A stretch of 42,337 nt of DNA from Muribaculaceae bacterium Isolate-104 (HZI) (GTDB lineage: Bacteria; Bacteroidota; Bacteroidia; Bacteroidales; Muribaculaceae), in contig RIBJ01000065.1 of the NCBI GenBank assembly GCA_003762715.1, positions 1 through 42,337 of the forward strand. Reading direction: 5' to 3'. Every line of letters begins with the position of its first letter. Within the stretch, counting starts at the first letter, position 1. The notes beneath the pieces were generated by a model. The model saw only the letters and a program-made list of their open reading frames with translations. It had not been told where the DNA came from and did not search any database. Shown piece by piece: positions 6,036 through 13,816 of the stretch. The position numbers and the translations under genes were made by a program.

Positions 6036-7970
6036 ATGAAAGACGAAAATAAAACCTCCCTGTCAGACATCCCATTCAAGGAATGTGTAAATGACTTCGG
6101 AACTGAACGTTATGTCAACGGACTAATCAAGTTTATTGAAAATTCATCAGCCCCTATCACAATTGCATTGCAAGGAGAATGGGGAAGTGGTAAAACATCA
6201 ATGATGACCCGCCTGGAACGCGCTCTTTGTTCCAAAGAAGACTCTCCGTTCATAGGGGTGAATATAAATACATGGGAATATTCAATGATGTCTTCTCCCG
6301 AAATGACGGTCTATAAAATTCTCGCCAAACTTGTGCGCGAATTGACAGGAGAAAATTCTGATTCCAAAAAGAAAGTATCGAAAATTTTAAGAGGCTTGTA
6401 TCGTGGAGGGCGAGAAGCGCTCAAAATGATACCGGGTGTGAACGTAGCAGTGGAAATGGCGAAAATTCCCACTGATATATCTGTCGATGAGAAAGATAAT
6501 GATGCTTCTTTGTCAGAGCTGAGAGAAGAGCTGCAACAAGTGATAAACAGCAGGATAGCTGACACTGGTCAGCGAGGAGTGATAGTGTTCGTCGACGACC
6601 TCGACCGTCTCAATCCCCCTGTAGCCGTAGAGATACTGGAACTTCTTAAAAATGTTTTTACCTTAGACAACTGCATCTTTGTGCTCGCAATAGACTATGA
6701 TGTCGTAGTCAAGGGGCTTGAGCCAAAATTTGGAAAACTCACAGACAAAAACGAGAGAGAGTTCCGATCTTTCTTTGATAAAATAATTCAGGTTCCTTTC
6801 TCTTTGCCCGTAAGCAGTTATAGACCTATGGACTTTGTGTTGAATGCTTTGGTCGGAATAGGATACCTGAAAGATATTGACACATCAGATCCTAATGTCA
6901 GAGCTCGCTTTTCCTCTGTGGTAGAATCCTCCGTAGGAAAGAATCCACGTTCTATAAAGCGATTGATCAATACCCTTTCGTTGCTTGACTGTATCGCACA
7001 ATGTGGTTCTGAAAAGGATGAAGTTGCAACTATGGATGAAAAGCTCCTGAATTTTATAATAGTCGCCATACAGATTTGTTATCCGCAGATATACAGACTG
7101 CTTGTTCATAAACCCGGGTTTACCTCATGGGATGCCGCTTTCGCACATAAAGAAGGAGTTGCCCTAAGCACGGACGGACAAGAAGTTCAAGAATGGGGTG
7201 ATGTGCTTGACGCGGCATGTTCCATTGACAAGTATCTCACGCAGCACATCTCCGATATAACAAATCTTTTCTCAATGATTATTGAGATTCTCGGTCGTTC
7301 CAATATAACCACTTCTGATGCAATAAGTATGAAGCTCAAACAAATTCTTGATAAATCATCTGTAACCGGAGTTAATGCCGGCGTCAACGCTGAAGACTTT
7401 GACAAAAAGGGTCTAATCGGTAAACTTCACAACAATGTAGTGGAGAGGATAAAGCAGCTTCGCCCTGATATCACCCGTTATCAGTTGAAACGCAACACCG
7501 GCAATGGCGGGATTTACATCTGGTTTGATGATGATGCTTACTTTGATGTCACCTTCACTCCCGCAATCAATTCCAAAAATGAAATAGCACTGAGAATATG
7601 GCTTGATTTCCATATTGCACGCCCGGAAAGAATGGGCGGTATGTCTTTTGACGAGTTATTGCAAGATGAACAGTTATCATCTTCGCTAACGGCATTGGAC
7701 GCTATTTTGGCACCGCTTTTAAAATCAGCATGGTATTTTAATGGACGCACATACGACGGACAATCGTCTTATTTCTCATCTTTCGTTGATGAGTTACGTT
7801 ACATCCATAAAATGGGTTGGATGGCTGGAGATATTACAAACAATCCTCAATACTGGATTGATTTGCAAAAACCATCTCATTTTGAAGACAGTAAAATCGT
7901 TGATACTATTGCAAAAGTGCTAATTGCTAATTACGATTTCCGCAAATCAATGAAAAATTGGGGAAAGTAG
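6036..7970 (+). CDS. KAP-family P-loop NTPase
   Basis: The product (644 residues) has the KAP NTPase layout. The N-terminal FGTERYVNGLIKFIE leads into Walker A GEWGSGKT (47-54), then the family-typical NTWEY (about 78-82). Walker B is GVIVFVDDLDRLNPP (181-195), followed by LKNVFTLDNCIFVLAIDYDVV. KAP proteins often carry membrane helices between Walker A and B; here that insert (about 105-165) is charged or amphipathic, so the protein is probably soluble. The region after about residue 480 is unassigned. KAP ATPases are known in phage-exclusion factors such as PifA and in the Qat system. The gene follows the zinc-finger gene by seven bases and is AT-richer than the housekeeping genes around it. 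Confidence 0.9.
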   Translation: MKDENKTSLSDIPFKECVNDFGTERYVNGLIKFIENSSAPITIALQGEWGSGKTSMMTRLERALCSKEDSPFIGVNINTWEYSMMSSPEMTVYKILAKLVRELTGENSDSKKKVSKILRGLYRGGREALKMIPGVNVAVEMAKIPTDISVDEKDNDASLSELREELQQVINSRIADTGQRGVIVFVDDLDRLNPPVAVEILELLKNVFTLDNCIFVLAIDYDVVVKGLEPKFGKLTDKNEREFRSFFDKIIQVPFSLPVSSYRPMDFVLNALVGIGYLKDIDTSDPNVRARFSSVVESSVGKNPRSIKRLINTLSLLDCIAQCGSEKDEVATMDEKLLNFIIVAIQICYPQIYRLLVHKPGFTSWDAAFAHKEGVALSTDGQEVQEWGDVLDAACSIDKYLTQHISDITNLFSMIIEILGRSNITTSDAISMKLKQILDKSSVTGVNAGVNAEDFDKKGLIGKLHNNVVERIKQLRPDITRYQLKRNTGNGGIYIWFDDDAYFDVTFTPAINSKNEIALRIWLDFHIARPERMGGMSFDELLQDEQLSSSLTALDAILAPLLKSAWYFNGRTYDGQSSYFSSFVDELRYIHKMGWMAGDITNNPQYWIDLQKPSHFEDSKIVDTIAKVLIANYDFRKSMKNWGK

Positions 7971-8069
7971 AACCCATATACACATTCATTAGAGAAGGTG
8001 TAACCTTGGCTATTAGACTCCAAGCTCCTTGGAATACAATAATTGTTGATTTTACAGCAGAAACAGAAT
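7971..8069 (+). other. Short gap with small hairpins inside the island operon
   Basis: Ninety-nine bases between the KAP gene and the next start. CTTGG near 8006 can pair with either flank of CCAAG...CTTGG near 8020-8033, giving only five-base stems. No clear promoter of the TAnnTTTG type is present, so the downstream genes may be read from the upstream promoter. Confidence 0.3.
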
Positions 8070-8930
8070 ATGAAAGATATTAAGTTTAAAGCGATAGAAG
8101 AGAATACGTTGAACGATAAACTGGTGAATCTCTACGGAGCCAAAATTCCGGGGCTATACTCTGCTATAAAACCCCTGTTCGAGAATCCGGAGGCAATTAA
8201 GCCGGCTTTACCTTTGCTTATTGAACTGAACGGCGATGAATCATATGAGAACGCCGACCTGCGTGTGATGATATTCGGACGCGAAACCAACAACTGGAAC
8301 GACCCAAAAGACTTTAGAAAGGACTTTCCATACGGCACATATAATTTAGATCTCCATACATCAGAAGATGTAGTTGCCGAGATAATGGGTCGGCATGTAG
8401 AAGGAGAAGACGATTATTATGGAATCGGAGATCTGTATCATGGATATTTCTTTGAAAAAGATGAAAATGGCAATAGGCTGAATACTACACCATTCACCCG
8501 TCGCGCGGATCAGCTGATAGACATCCTGCGAACTAAAATGCCGAATATTAATATTGAATATCTGTGGAACAATGTCTCAAAAATTGGATGTGGAGGAACA
8601 GACTTTGGTAAAAGTTGCCGCAAACCGACAGCTGAAATCCGCGAAATTGAACGCCAATATTTTAATGTTGTTGCGGATGAAGTGAAAATCCTAAACCCCG
8701 ATATCATAATCTTCCTCACCGGATTCAACGCAGACTCAGAGATAAAAGATAAATTCGCACTTGCTGATGATGCTTTCCATCCGGTGAAAAACGGCGTTTT
8801 TCTTGATAGAATCGAGATTCCGGGAGTGAAATATGCTGCCCGCACAATTCACCCGTCGCGCCAGAGTAATGAAAATCTTAAACAGCATTACGATGCTTTA
8901 GTTGACGATATTATCAGCGTTTTACGATGA
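8070..8930 (+). CDS. Uracil-DNA-glycosylase-superfamily-like protein
   Basis: A 286-residue soluble protein. The order of motifs resembles the uracil-DNA glycosylase fold. VMIFGRETNNW (about 66-76) is at the place of the water-activating loop after strand 1, NPDIIIFLTG is a buried strand, and ARTIHPSRQSNE (HPSR at 261-264) is at the place of the HPS DNA-intercalation motif. Residues differ from true uracil glycosylases (GQDPYH becomes GRETNN), so substrate and even activity are uncertain. I chose ATG 8070; the frame is open to a TTG at 8043, nine codons upstream, but that has no better start context. Its TGA overlaps the ATG of the WYL gene. Fold assignment is from motif memory only. Confidence 0.6.
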   Translation: MKDIKFKAIEENTLNDKLVNLYGAKIPGLYSAIKPLFENPEAIKPALPLLIELNGDESYENADLRVMIFGRETNNWNDPKDFRKDFPYGTYNLDLHTSEDVVAEIMGRHVEGEDDYYGIGDLYHGYFFEKDENGNRLNTTPFTRRADQLIDILRTKMPNINIEYLWNNVSKIGCGGTDFGKSCRKPTAEIREIERQYFNVVADEVKILNPDIIIFLTGFNADSEIKDKFALADDAFHPVKNGVFLDRIEIPGVKYAARTIHPSRQSNENLKQHYDALVDDIISVLR

Positions 8931-9832
8931 GTCGCCGGTTAAAACAACATATATGGCTGATTAACATTATCCGACGGCACAGAAAGATTTCATTTAAAGA
9001 CCTTTCTGCTCTTTGGGAATGTAACAAAGACATGAGCGATTACAAGCCGCTCCATCGAGGCACATTCAATAGATGGAGAACTGATATCCGTTTGAAACTT
9101 GGCATTGACATCGGTTGTCAGACAACAGGAGGCTATCTATACTATATCACCAACCCCGATGATATAGATGATGACAAACTCAGGCGATGGATGATAGATA
9201 CATTTTCTGTCGGCAATCTTGTTGAAGAGAACCTCTCTTTGAAAAATCGTATTATTGTTGAAGAGATACCTTCCGGGCTATTGTATCTTACACCTATCAT
9301 GGAAGCGATGAAAGGGAATAAGGTTCTTGAAATGACTTATACCTCTTTCAGAACGGGTGATACGCTTTCTGTTGTCGTAGAGCCATACTGCGTGAAGCTA
9401 TTTGAATGCAGGTGGTATCTATTGGCGAAAACGGCAGGGAAAACGATGTTAGGAATCTATTGTCTTGACCGGATACAGTCGCTTACAATACTTGAAGATA
9501 CGTTCAATTTGCCCAAGAACTTCTCGACGGCGCGATATTTTGAAACAATGTACGGAATAGTCTCAGAGAATGTCAAGCCGCAAAAAATCGTTCTCCGAGC
9601 CTATAAACAACACAAACACTATATCAGGTCGCTGCCGATACATCATTCACAGCGCCTGACAGAAGATTACGGGGAATATGCCGATTTCGAACTCTATTTA
9701 GCTCCAACCTTTGACTTTATCATGCGTCTTCTTCACGATGGCGCATGGGTAGAAGTCATCTCGCCGGCTCCTTTGCGCATGGCTATGAAGGGTTGGATTT
9801 CAGACATGAGTGACCATTACGAAGAAGATTAG
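8927..9832 (+). CDS. WYL-domain transcriptional regulator
   Basis: The product (301 residues) has an N-terminal helix-turn-helix-like part (about 1-70, with RHRKISFKDLSALW and FNRWRTDIRLKLGI). A WYL domain follows (about 125-190, W163-Y164-L165 in ECRWYLLAKTAGK), then a C-terminal extension with PIHHSQRLTEDYGEYADFEL, ending in the WCX-like VEVISP segment. WYL proteins sense ligands, often nucleic-acid related, and commonly control or accompany phage-defence genes. The start overlaps the upstream stop (ATGA), so the two proteins are probably made together. The AT-rich inverted repeats near 5284-5358 are possible binding sites, which is a guess from position. Confidence 0.9.
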   Translation: MSRRLKQHIWLINIIRRHRKISFKDLSALWECNKDMSDYKPLHRGTFNRWRTDIRLKLGIDIGCQTTGGYLYYITNPDDIDDDKLRRWMIDTFSVGNLVEENLSLKNRIIVEEIPSGLLYLTPIMEAMKGNKVLEMTYTSFRTGDTLSVVVEPYCVKLFECRWYLLAKTAGKTMLGIYCLDRIQSLTILEDTFNLPKNFSTARYFETMYGIVSENVKPQKIVLRAYKQHKHYIRSLPIHHSQRLTEDYGEYADFELYLAPTFDFIMRLLHDGAWVEVISPAPLRMAMKGWISDMSDHYEED

Positions 9833-9913
9833 TAAAAAACGCAATTTAAACAGGTTTGGCGGGTGCCGGAATATATTTTTCTTCGGGAGAAGATTTTTTA
9901 TTACTTTTGGGGC

Positions 9914-12900
9914 ATGGGAATCAGGATATTTATACAGACCTTGGTTTGTATAACAGGAATATTTTATGCCGCTGTGTTTGCCAAGGCGGAGACGGTGTGT
10001 GTGCCGGTAACTCAGTATTTCGAGGAAACAAACGGCATTGTGAAGCCGGAAAATCCGCTTCATGAAACTGTCGAATGGTGGTTTGAACTGGAAGCGTCTT
10101 CCGGCTCTGCAACGCTTGTAGCGCCTCCGACCGGTGCCTACTCCTTTGAATTTCCCGGTGCTGCGGGAAGAAAGACAACCTATAAAGATGGCAGCGTGGC
10201 ATACGATTTCTGGAGTCCTTCCATGGGTTCTCTTTATGGTCTGGACACATACTTCACCGCTGTAAAGATTCCCGAAGTGGTGGTTAATCCTGATGACGGA
10301 AAGTCATATACAGTCACGGCGATAGGAGCCGAAGCCTTTGCCGGCTCGAATATCGCGGTAGTGCATGTGCCATCTTCTGTCACATCCCTCGGCGAGAGAG
10401 CCTTTGCCGGGTGTGAGTCTTTAAAAGGTATTGAGCGCACGTCGGCATACGAGCTGATTCCTGACGCGGTGACTTCCGTTGGCGAGGGGCTGTTTGCGGG
10501 ATGTGTGAGCCTGGAGCGTGTGGATATAGGAGACGGAGTGGAAACTATACCTTACGCAATGTTTGACGGGTGCGAATCGCTGAAGCAAGTGAAATTCGGA
10601 GCCAAGGTCAGGCAGATAGAATGTGAGCTGCCCCGGCTCACCGCCGTATCCTTCCATTCCGAAGCGCCTCCGGCAATATCCGGCACCCTTCAAGCCGACG
10701 AGATATGGGTTCCGGCAGCAAGCGTTGAAAAATATAGCGCGATGTCTGCGTCGGGAACAGTCAAAGGTTTCGAGGTAACGGCAAATCAGCCTCAAAAACT
10801 GAAATTTTATACATTGCATAGCCGGCAGGTGCGTTTTGACATGACATCCGCACCAATGAAGCCTGAAAACAGCAACGAGTCTTACTATTTTATTTACAGG
10901 ACTCTCGATTTCGGCGGATTTGGTATAAGAAAAGAAAAAATGGGCAGGTATGTGGGGGAAGACAGATCCGATTTGCCTTATACTCTGTATTTCAGCGACC
11001 CCGAAAAGGGGCTTGTTCATGGACCCCACACATTTCCTTGTTCGAACGACACGAGTTTTTATGCCCAGTTTACAGCCCCCGGCAACTATGAGCTGAAAAT
11101 AATGAGCAATGATGTCAGCAGGGCATCATACACCTGGCAGGTTGAAGTTGTGAACGGAACGCCGGCAGACTTTATATATGTGGAAGGTCCCAACCAGCTT
11201 GCCCCCGGAGCCGTAGAGAAATATACGGCGAAAGTCTATGTCCGGGACTCAGGCATAGAGCCGTCGGTTACGGACGTGTTGTGGAGCTCGGACAATGAAG
11301 AGGTGTTTACGGTCGACTCTGACGGCACGCTCCATGCTGTTGGCGAAGGAGAGGCGCACCTTGTGGCAAGAAGTGCCGACCCCGCGTGTCCGTATGTGTC
11401 ATACACCAAAACGGTATATGTGGGTAAAAACGCCACGGCAGTCTATAGCGTAGCGCAGACAGTTGCCACGCGGCGGAATATTACCGGCGCTTTGCCGGAG
11501 TGCGAGGATATAGATATTGAATTTCATGTGTCGAGATTTCCTGACGGCAGCTATGCCCTGACTGCGCCTGGAGGCGATATAGACTATTCGGCGGGCAAGC
11601 CTGTAACTCCATATGATTTTGCCTACACCGGAGCTGAAAGTCTGCTGAAGTCAGGTATGAGACGGATGTACTCTTCGACGTTGGAGCTGATAGCGGCTAA
11701 CAAACCTGCTTATCTCGGCTATACGACCCCTTTGGAAATCAATACCGAGTTTCTGATAATTAATGGCGTTAGCGCTGAGTTTATACTTATATCAAAAATA
11801 GATGATTACGCCTTTGCGGGCAGCAATATCCGCTACGTCACCATGCGGGGCCCTGTTTCTGTCGATGAGTGTCTTACAGAAATCGGCGATTATGCTTTTG
11901 CCGGCTGCACAGCGTTCAAGGGCATAGAGGAGGGCAGTGCGTATGATGTCATTCCGGAGTCGGTTGTGCGGCTTGGGCGCGGAGTGTTCAAGGGGTGCAG
12001 CGCAATGGAGATAATGATGATAGGCGACGGTGTGACCGAGCTCCCCGAAGAAACGTTTGACGGCTGCACTTCGCTGCGTCAGGTGCGCATCGGAGCCGCA
12101 GTCGGGGTGGTGAAATGTGACATAGTGGCATCGGAAAAAATAGCCTTTGCGTCACAGCAGCCTCCGTTGCTGCAAACCGGATGTGTCATCTCAGCCCCCG
12201 AAATATGGGTGCCGGCAGAGGCGGAGCAGGCGTATCGGGAGGTCTTTGCTGAGGCAAATGTTATTCCTTACAGCCTTGTGGTAGAGGAAGGTCGTTCGGG
12301 CATAGGTTGCTATGTCGGTTATGACCGCCGGCTGTCGGTAAAACTTACATCCCCCGGGCTTTCGGGCAATAATTGCGTTTATCCCTATCCGGTGGACGGG
12401 GTTGCCAATGTTGGGTTCTCCGCACCGGCTTCAGCCGCGTCATTGCCGGGCTATAGGGTCGGATATGATAATAAAAAGGTATTGTCCAAAATAGTGCCTT
12501 ACGAAACATACGCGGAGGTGAGTTATAATGCCGAGACGACCACTCAGCTCACCTTTGTGAGTCTTGACATCACCAGGGCTAAAGCAACTGTGCCTTTTAC
12601 GGTCAGGAAAGGCGAGCCTTCGGTACTTATGTCAATACGCCCTGCTTCAGCCGCGCCGCTCACGGTGGGAGCGTCAGTGCAGTTTACGGCGACCTGGACG
12701 GCATCCTCAACATCAGCAAATACAGTGAAATGGGAGGTGTCTGACACGGACATCGCTACAATTTCAACAAGAGGCAAACTTACGGCAAAGGCTCCGGGTG
12801 CTGTTACGGTAACCGCCACAAGCACCAGTCCGCTGAGCGATATCTCGCGGGTGCAATACAATATCGAAATCAAAGCGCTTTATTCGGATTTCGCTCTTGT

Positions 12901-13651
12901 CAGACTGACTGAATCATCGGAAGTGCCGCTTAAAACCAATGAGCTGATAACCGGTACAGAGGGCGACGAGATTCGTTTAAAAGTGAACACCACGCCGACC
13001 TCTGCCACTCCTCCCGAACTTGTATGGACAATTCTTAATAACGGCAACTCTATATGTGAGTTTGACAAGGAAACCCTCACGCTTAAACTTCTTAAACCGG
13101 GTTCTTGCACACTTGCTGTTCGAATGCCGGCAACACTTACCTCGACAGGCGAGGCGATAGACAAACTGTTGAGAATAACCGTAGAAGGCAAGGAAGAGGA
13201 GCCTGAGCCTCCGGTCGATCCCGAGCCTGAGCAACCTGACAATCCGGAGCCTGAGCCGCCGGTCGACCCCGAGCCGGTCGACCCCGAGCCTGAGCAACCT
13301 GACAATCCGGAGCCTGAACCGCCGGTCGACCCCGAACCCGAACAGCCCGAAATTCCTGACAATCCTGAACCGGAGCCACCGGTCGACCCTGAACCCGAAC
13401 AGCCTGAGAATCCCGATAAACCAAGCGGGCTTGACGGAGTGCGCCTCCCGGAGTTGAAAGTCAGCACAATAGCCGGAACAGTAATGATAGAGGGAGCCGG
13501 ACACGGCAGTCAGATACGGATTTATTCTCATGAGGGAATGCTTGTTTTCCGTACTGTTGCCAAAGAGGAAGAACCGGTATCATACACAACGCACCGCAGA
13601 GGGGTGTTCATTGTCACAGTCGGTTCAAAAGCATTCAAAGTGGCTTTGTAA
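9914..13651 (+). CDS. Large secreted BspA-like LRR / Ig-like surface protein
   Basis: About 1245 residues. The N-terminus MGIRIFIQTLVCITGIF...AKA looks like a signal peptide; the frame is open to a GTG at 9863, but the ATG at 9914 puts this peptide at the end. Two similar modules follow. Each has LRR_5 repeats (about 134-236 and 629-732, with GIGDGVETIP-type units) and an EIWVP segment. Bacterial Ig-like (BIG2) segments lie near 416-493 and 900-973, and a third Ig-like part near 990-1070. A Pro-Glu-rich linker with repeated PEPPVDPEPEQPDNPEP spans DNA 13195-13425. The last 70 residues (GSQIRIYSHEGMLVFRT...GVFIVTVGSKAFKVAL) resemble a type IX-secretion sorting or related C-terminal domain. A role in adhesion is likely but unproven. 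Confidence 0.85.
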   Translation: MGIRIFIQTLVCITGIFYAAVFAKAETVCVPVTQYFEETNGIVKPENPLHETVEWWFELEASSGSATLVAPPTGAYSFEFPGAAGRKTTYKDGSVAYDFWSPSMGSLYGLDTYFTAVKIPEVVVNPDDGKSYTVTAIGAEAFAGSNIAVVHVPSSVTSLGERAFAGCESLKGIERTSAYELIPDAVTSVGEGLFAGCVSLERVDIGDGVETIPYAMFDGCESLKQVKFGAKVRQIECELPRLTAVSFHSEAPPAISGTLQADEIWVPAASVEKYSAMSASGTVKGFEVTANQPQKLKFYTLHSRQVRFDMTSAPMKPENSNESYYFIYRTLDFGGFGIRKEKMGRYVGEDRSDLPYTLYFSDPEKGLVHGPHTFPCSNDTSFYAQFTAPGNYELKIMSNDVSRASYTWQVEVVNGTPADFIYVEGPNQLAPGAVEKYTAKVYVRDSGIEPSVTDVLWSSDNEEVFTVDSDGTLHAVGEGEAHLVARSADPACPYVSYTKTVYVGKNATAVYSVAQTVATRRNITGALPECEDIDIEFHVSRFPDGSYALTAPGGDIDYSAGKPVTPYDFAYTGAESLLKSGMRRMYSSTLELIAANKPAYLGYTTPLEINTEFLIINGVSAEFILISKIDDYAFAGSNIRYVTMRGPVSVDECLTEIGDYAFAGCTAFKGIEEGSAYDVIPESVVRLGRGVFKGCSAMEIMMIGDGVTELPEETFDGCTSLRQVRIGAAVGVVKCDIVASEKIAFASQQPPLLQTGCVISAPEIWVPAEAEQAYREVFAEANVIPYSLVVEEGRSGIGCYVGYDRRLSVKLTSPGLSGNNCVYPYPVDGVANVGFSAPASAASLPGYRVGYDNKKVLSKIVPYETYAEVSYNAETTTQLTFVSLDITRAKATVPFTVRKGEPSVLMSIRPASAAPLTVGASVQFTATWTASSTSANTVKWEVSDTDIATISTRGKLTAKAPGAVTVTATSTSPLSDISRVQYNIEIKALYSDFALVRLTESSEVPLKTNELITGTEGDEIRLKVNTTPTSATPPELVWTILNNGNSICEFDKETLTLKLLKPGSCTLAVRMPATLTSTGEAIDKLLRITVEGKEEEPEPPVDPEPEQPDNPEPEPPVDPEPVDPEPEQPDNPEPEPPVDPEPEQPEIPDNPEPEPPVDPEPEQPENPDKPSGLDGVRLPELKVSTIAGTVMIEGAGHGSQIRIYSHEGMLVFRTVAKEEEPVSYTTHRRGVFIVTVGSKAFKVAL
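13195..13425 (+). repeat. Pro-Glu-Asp coding repeat within the surface protein
   Basis: Repeated units of about 15-20 codons encode variations of PEPPVDPEPEQPDNPE, with near-identical DNA such as CCGGTCGACCCCGAGCC. The encoded stretch is an extended, charged linker that would lift the protein from the cell surface or pass through capsule. Such tracts easily change copy number. Confidence 0.85.
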
Positions 13652-13729
13652 CAGCAGCCTGAGCCGCGGATAGCGCTGTTACTGCATCACAGCGCATATA
13701 GCCGGCGATAGAAAGTGGCGATAGAAAGT
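13649..13729. repeat. Hairpin at the stop codon and a 13-base tandem repeat
   Basis: TAACAGC (13649-13655, including the stop codon) pairs with GCTGTTA (13675-13681), a possible weak terminator without T tract. Further on, GGCGATAGAAAGT occurs twice in direct tandem (13704-13716 and 13717-13729). No role is evident for the repeat. Confidence 0.5.
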
Positions 13730-13785
13730 GGAAGAAAAATCTTTGTATAAATTAAATTAGAACACTTACTATAGTGAAATAATTG

Positions 13786-13793
13786 TAACTTTG
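13786..13793 (+). promoter_or_regulatory. Candidate -7 box for the TPR gene
   Basis: TAACTTTG at 13786-13793 fits TAnnTTTG; no clear TTTG lies 19-21 bases upstream. It argues for the ATG at 13817 as start, since an alternative GTG at 13793 would lie inside the promoter box. Confidence 0.45.
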
Positions 13794-13816
13794 TGCAAAG
13801 ATTAATCTTCAAGACA

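Noticed and set aside
5024-9862. Attachment-site repeats flanking the island
   Set aside because: By eye no direct repeat is shared by 5024-5080 and 9833-9862, and there is no integrase or tRNA at the borders.
9902-9909. TACTTTTG as promoter of the surface-protein gene
   Set aside because: It ends only four bases before the chosen ATG, so the transcript would start at or inside the coding sequence.
12880-13467. Long minus-strand frame with Gly-Ser-Thr repeats
   Set aside because: It is the antisense shadow of the Pro-Glu repeat of the surface protein; repeats keep the opposite frame open. No start context or homology supports it.
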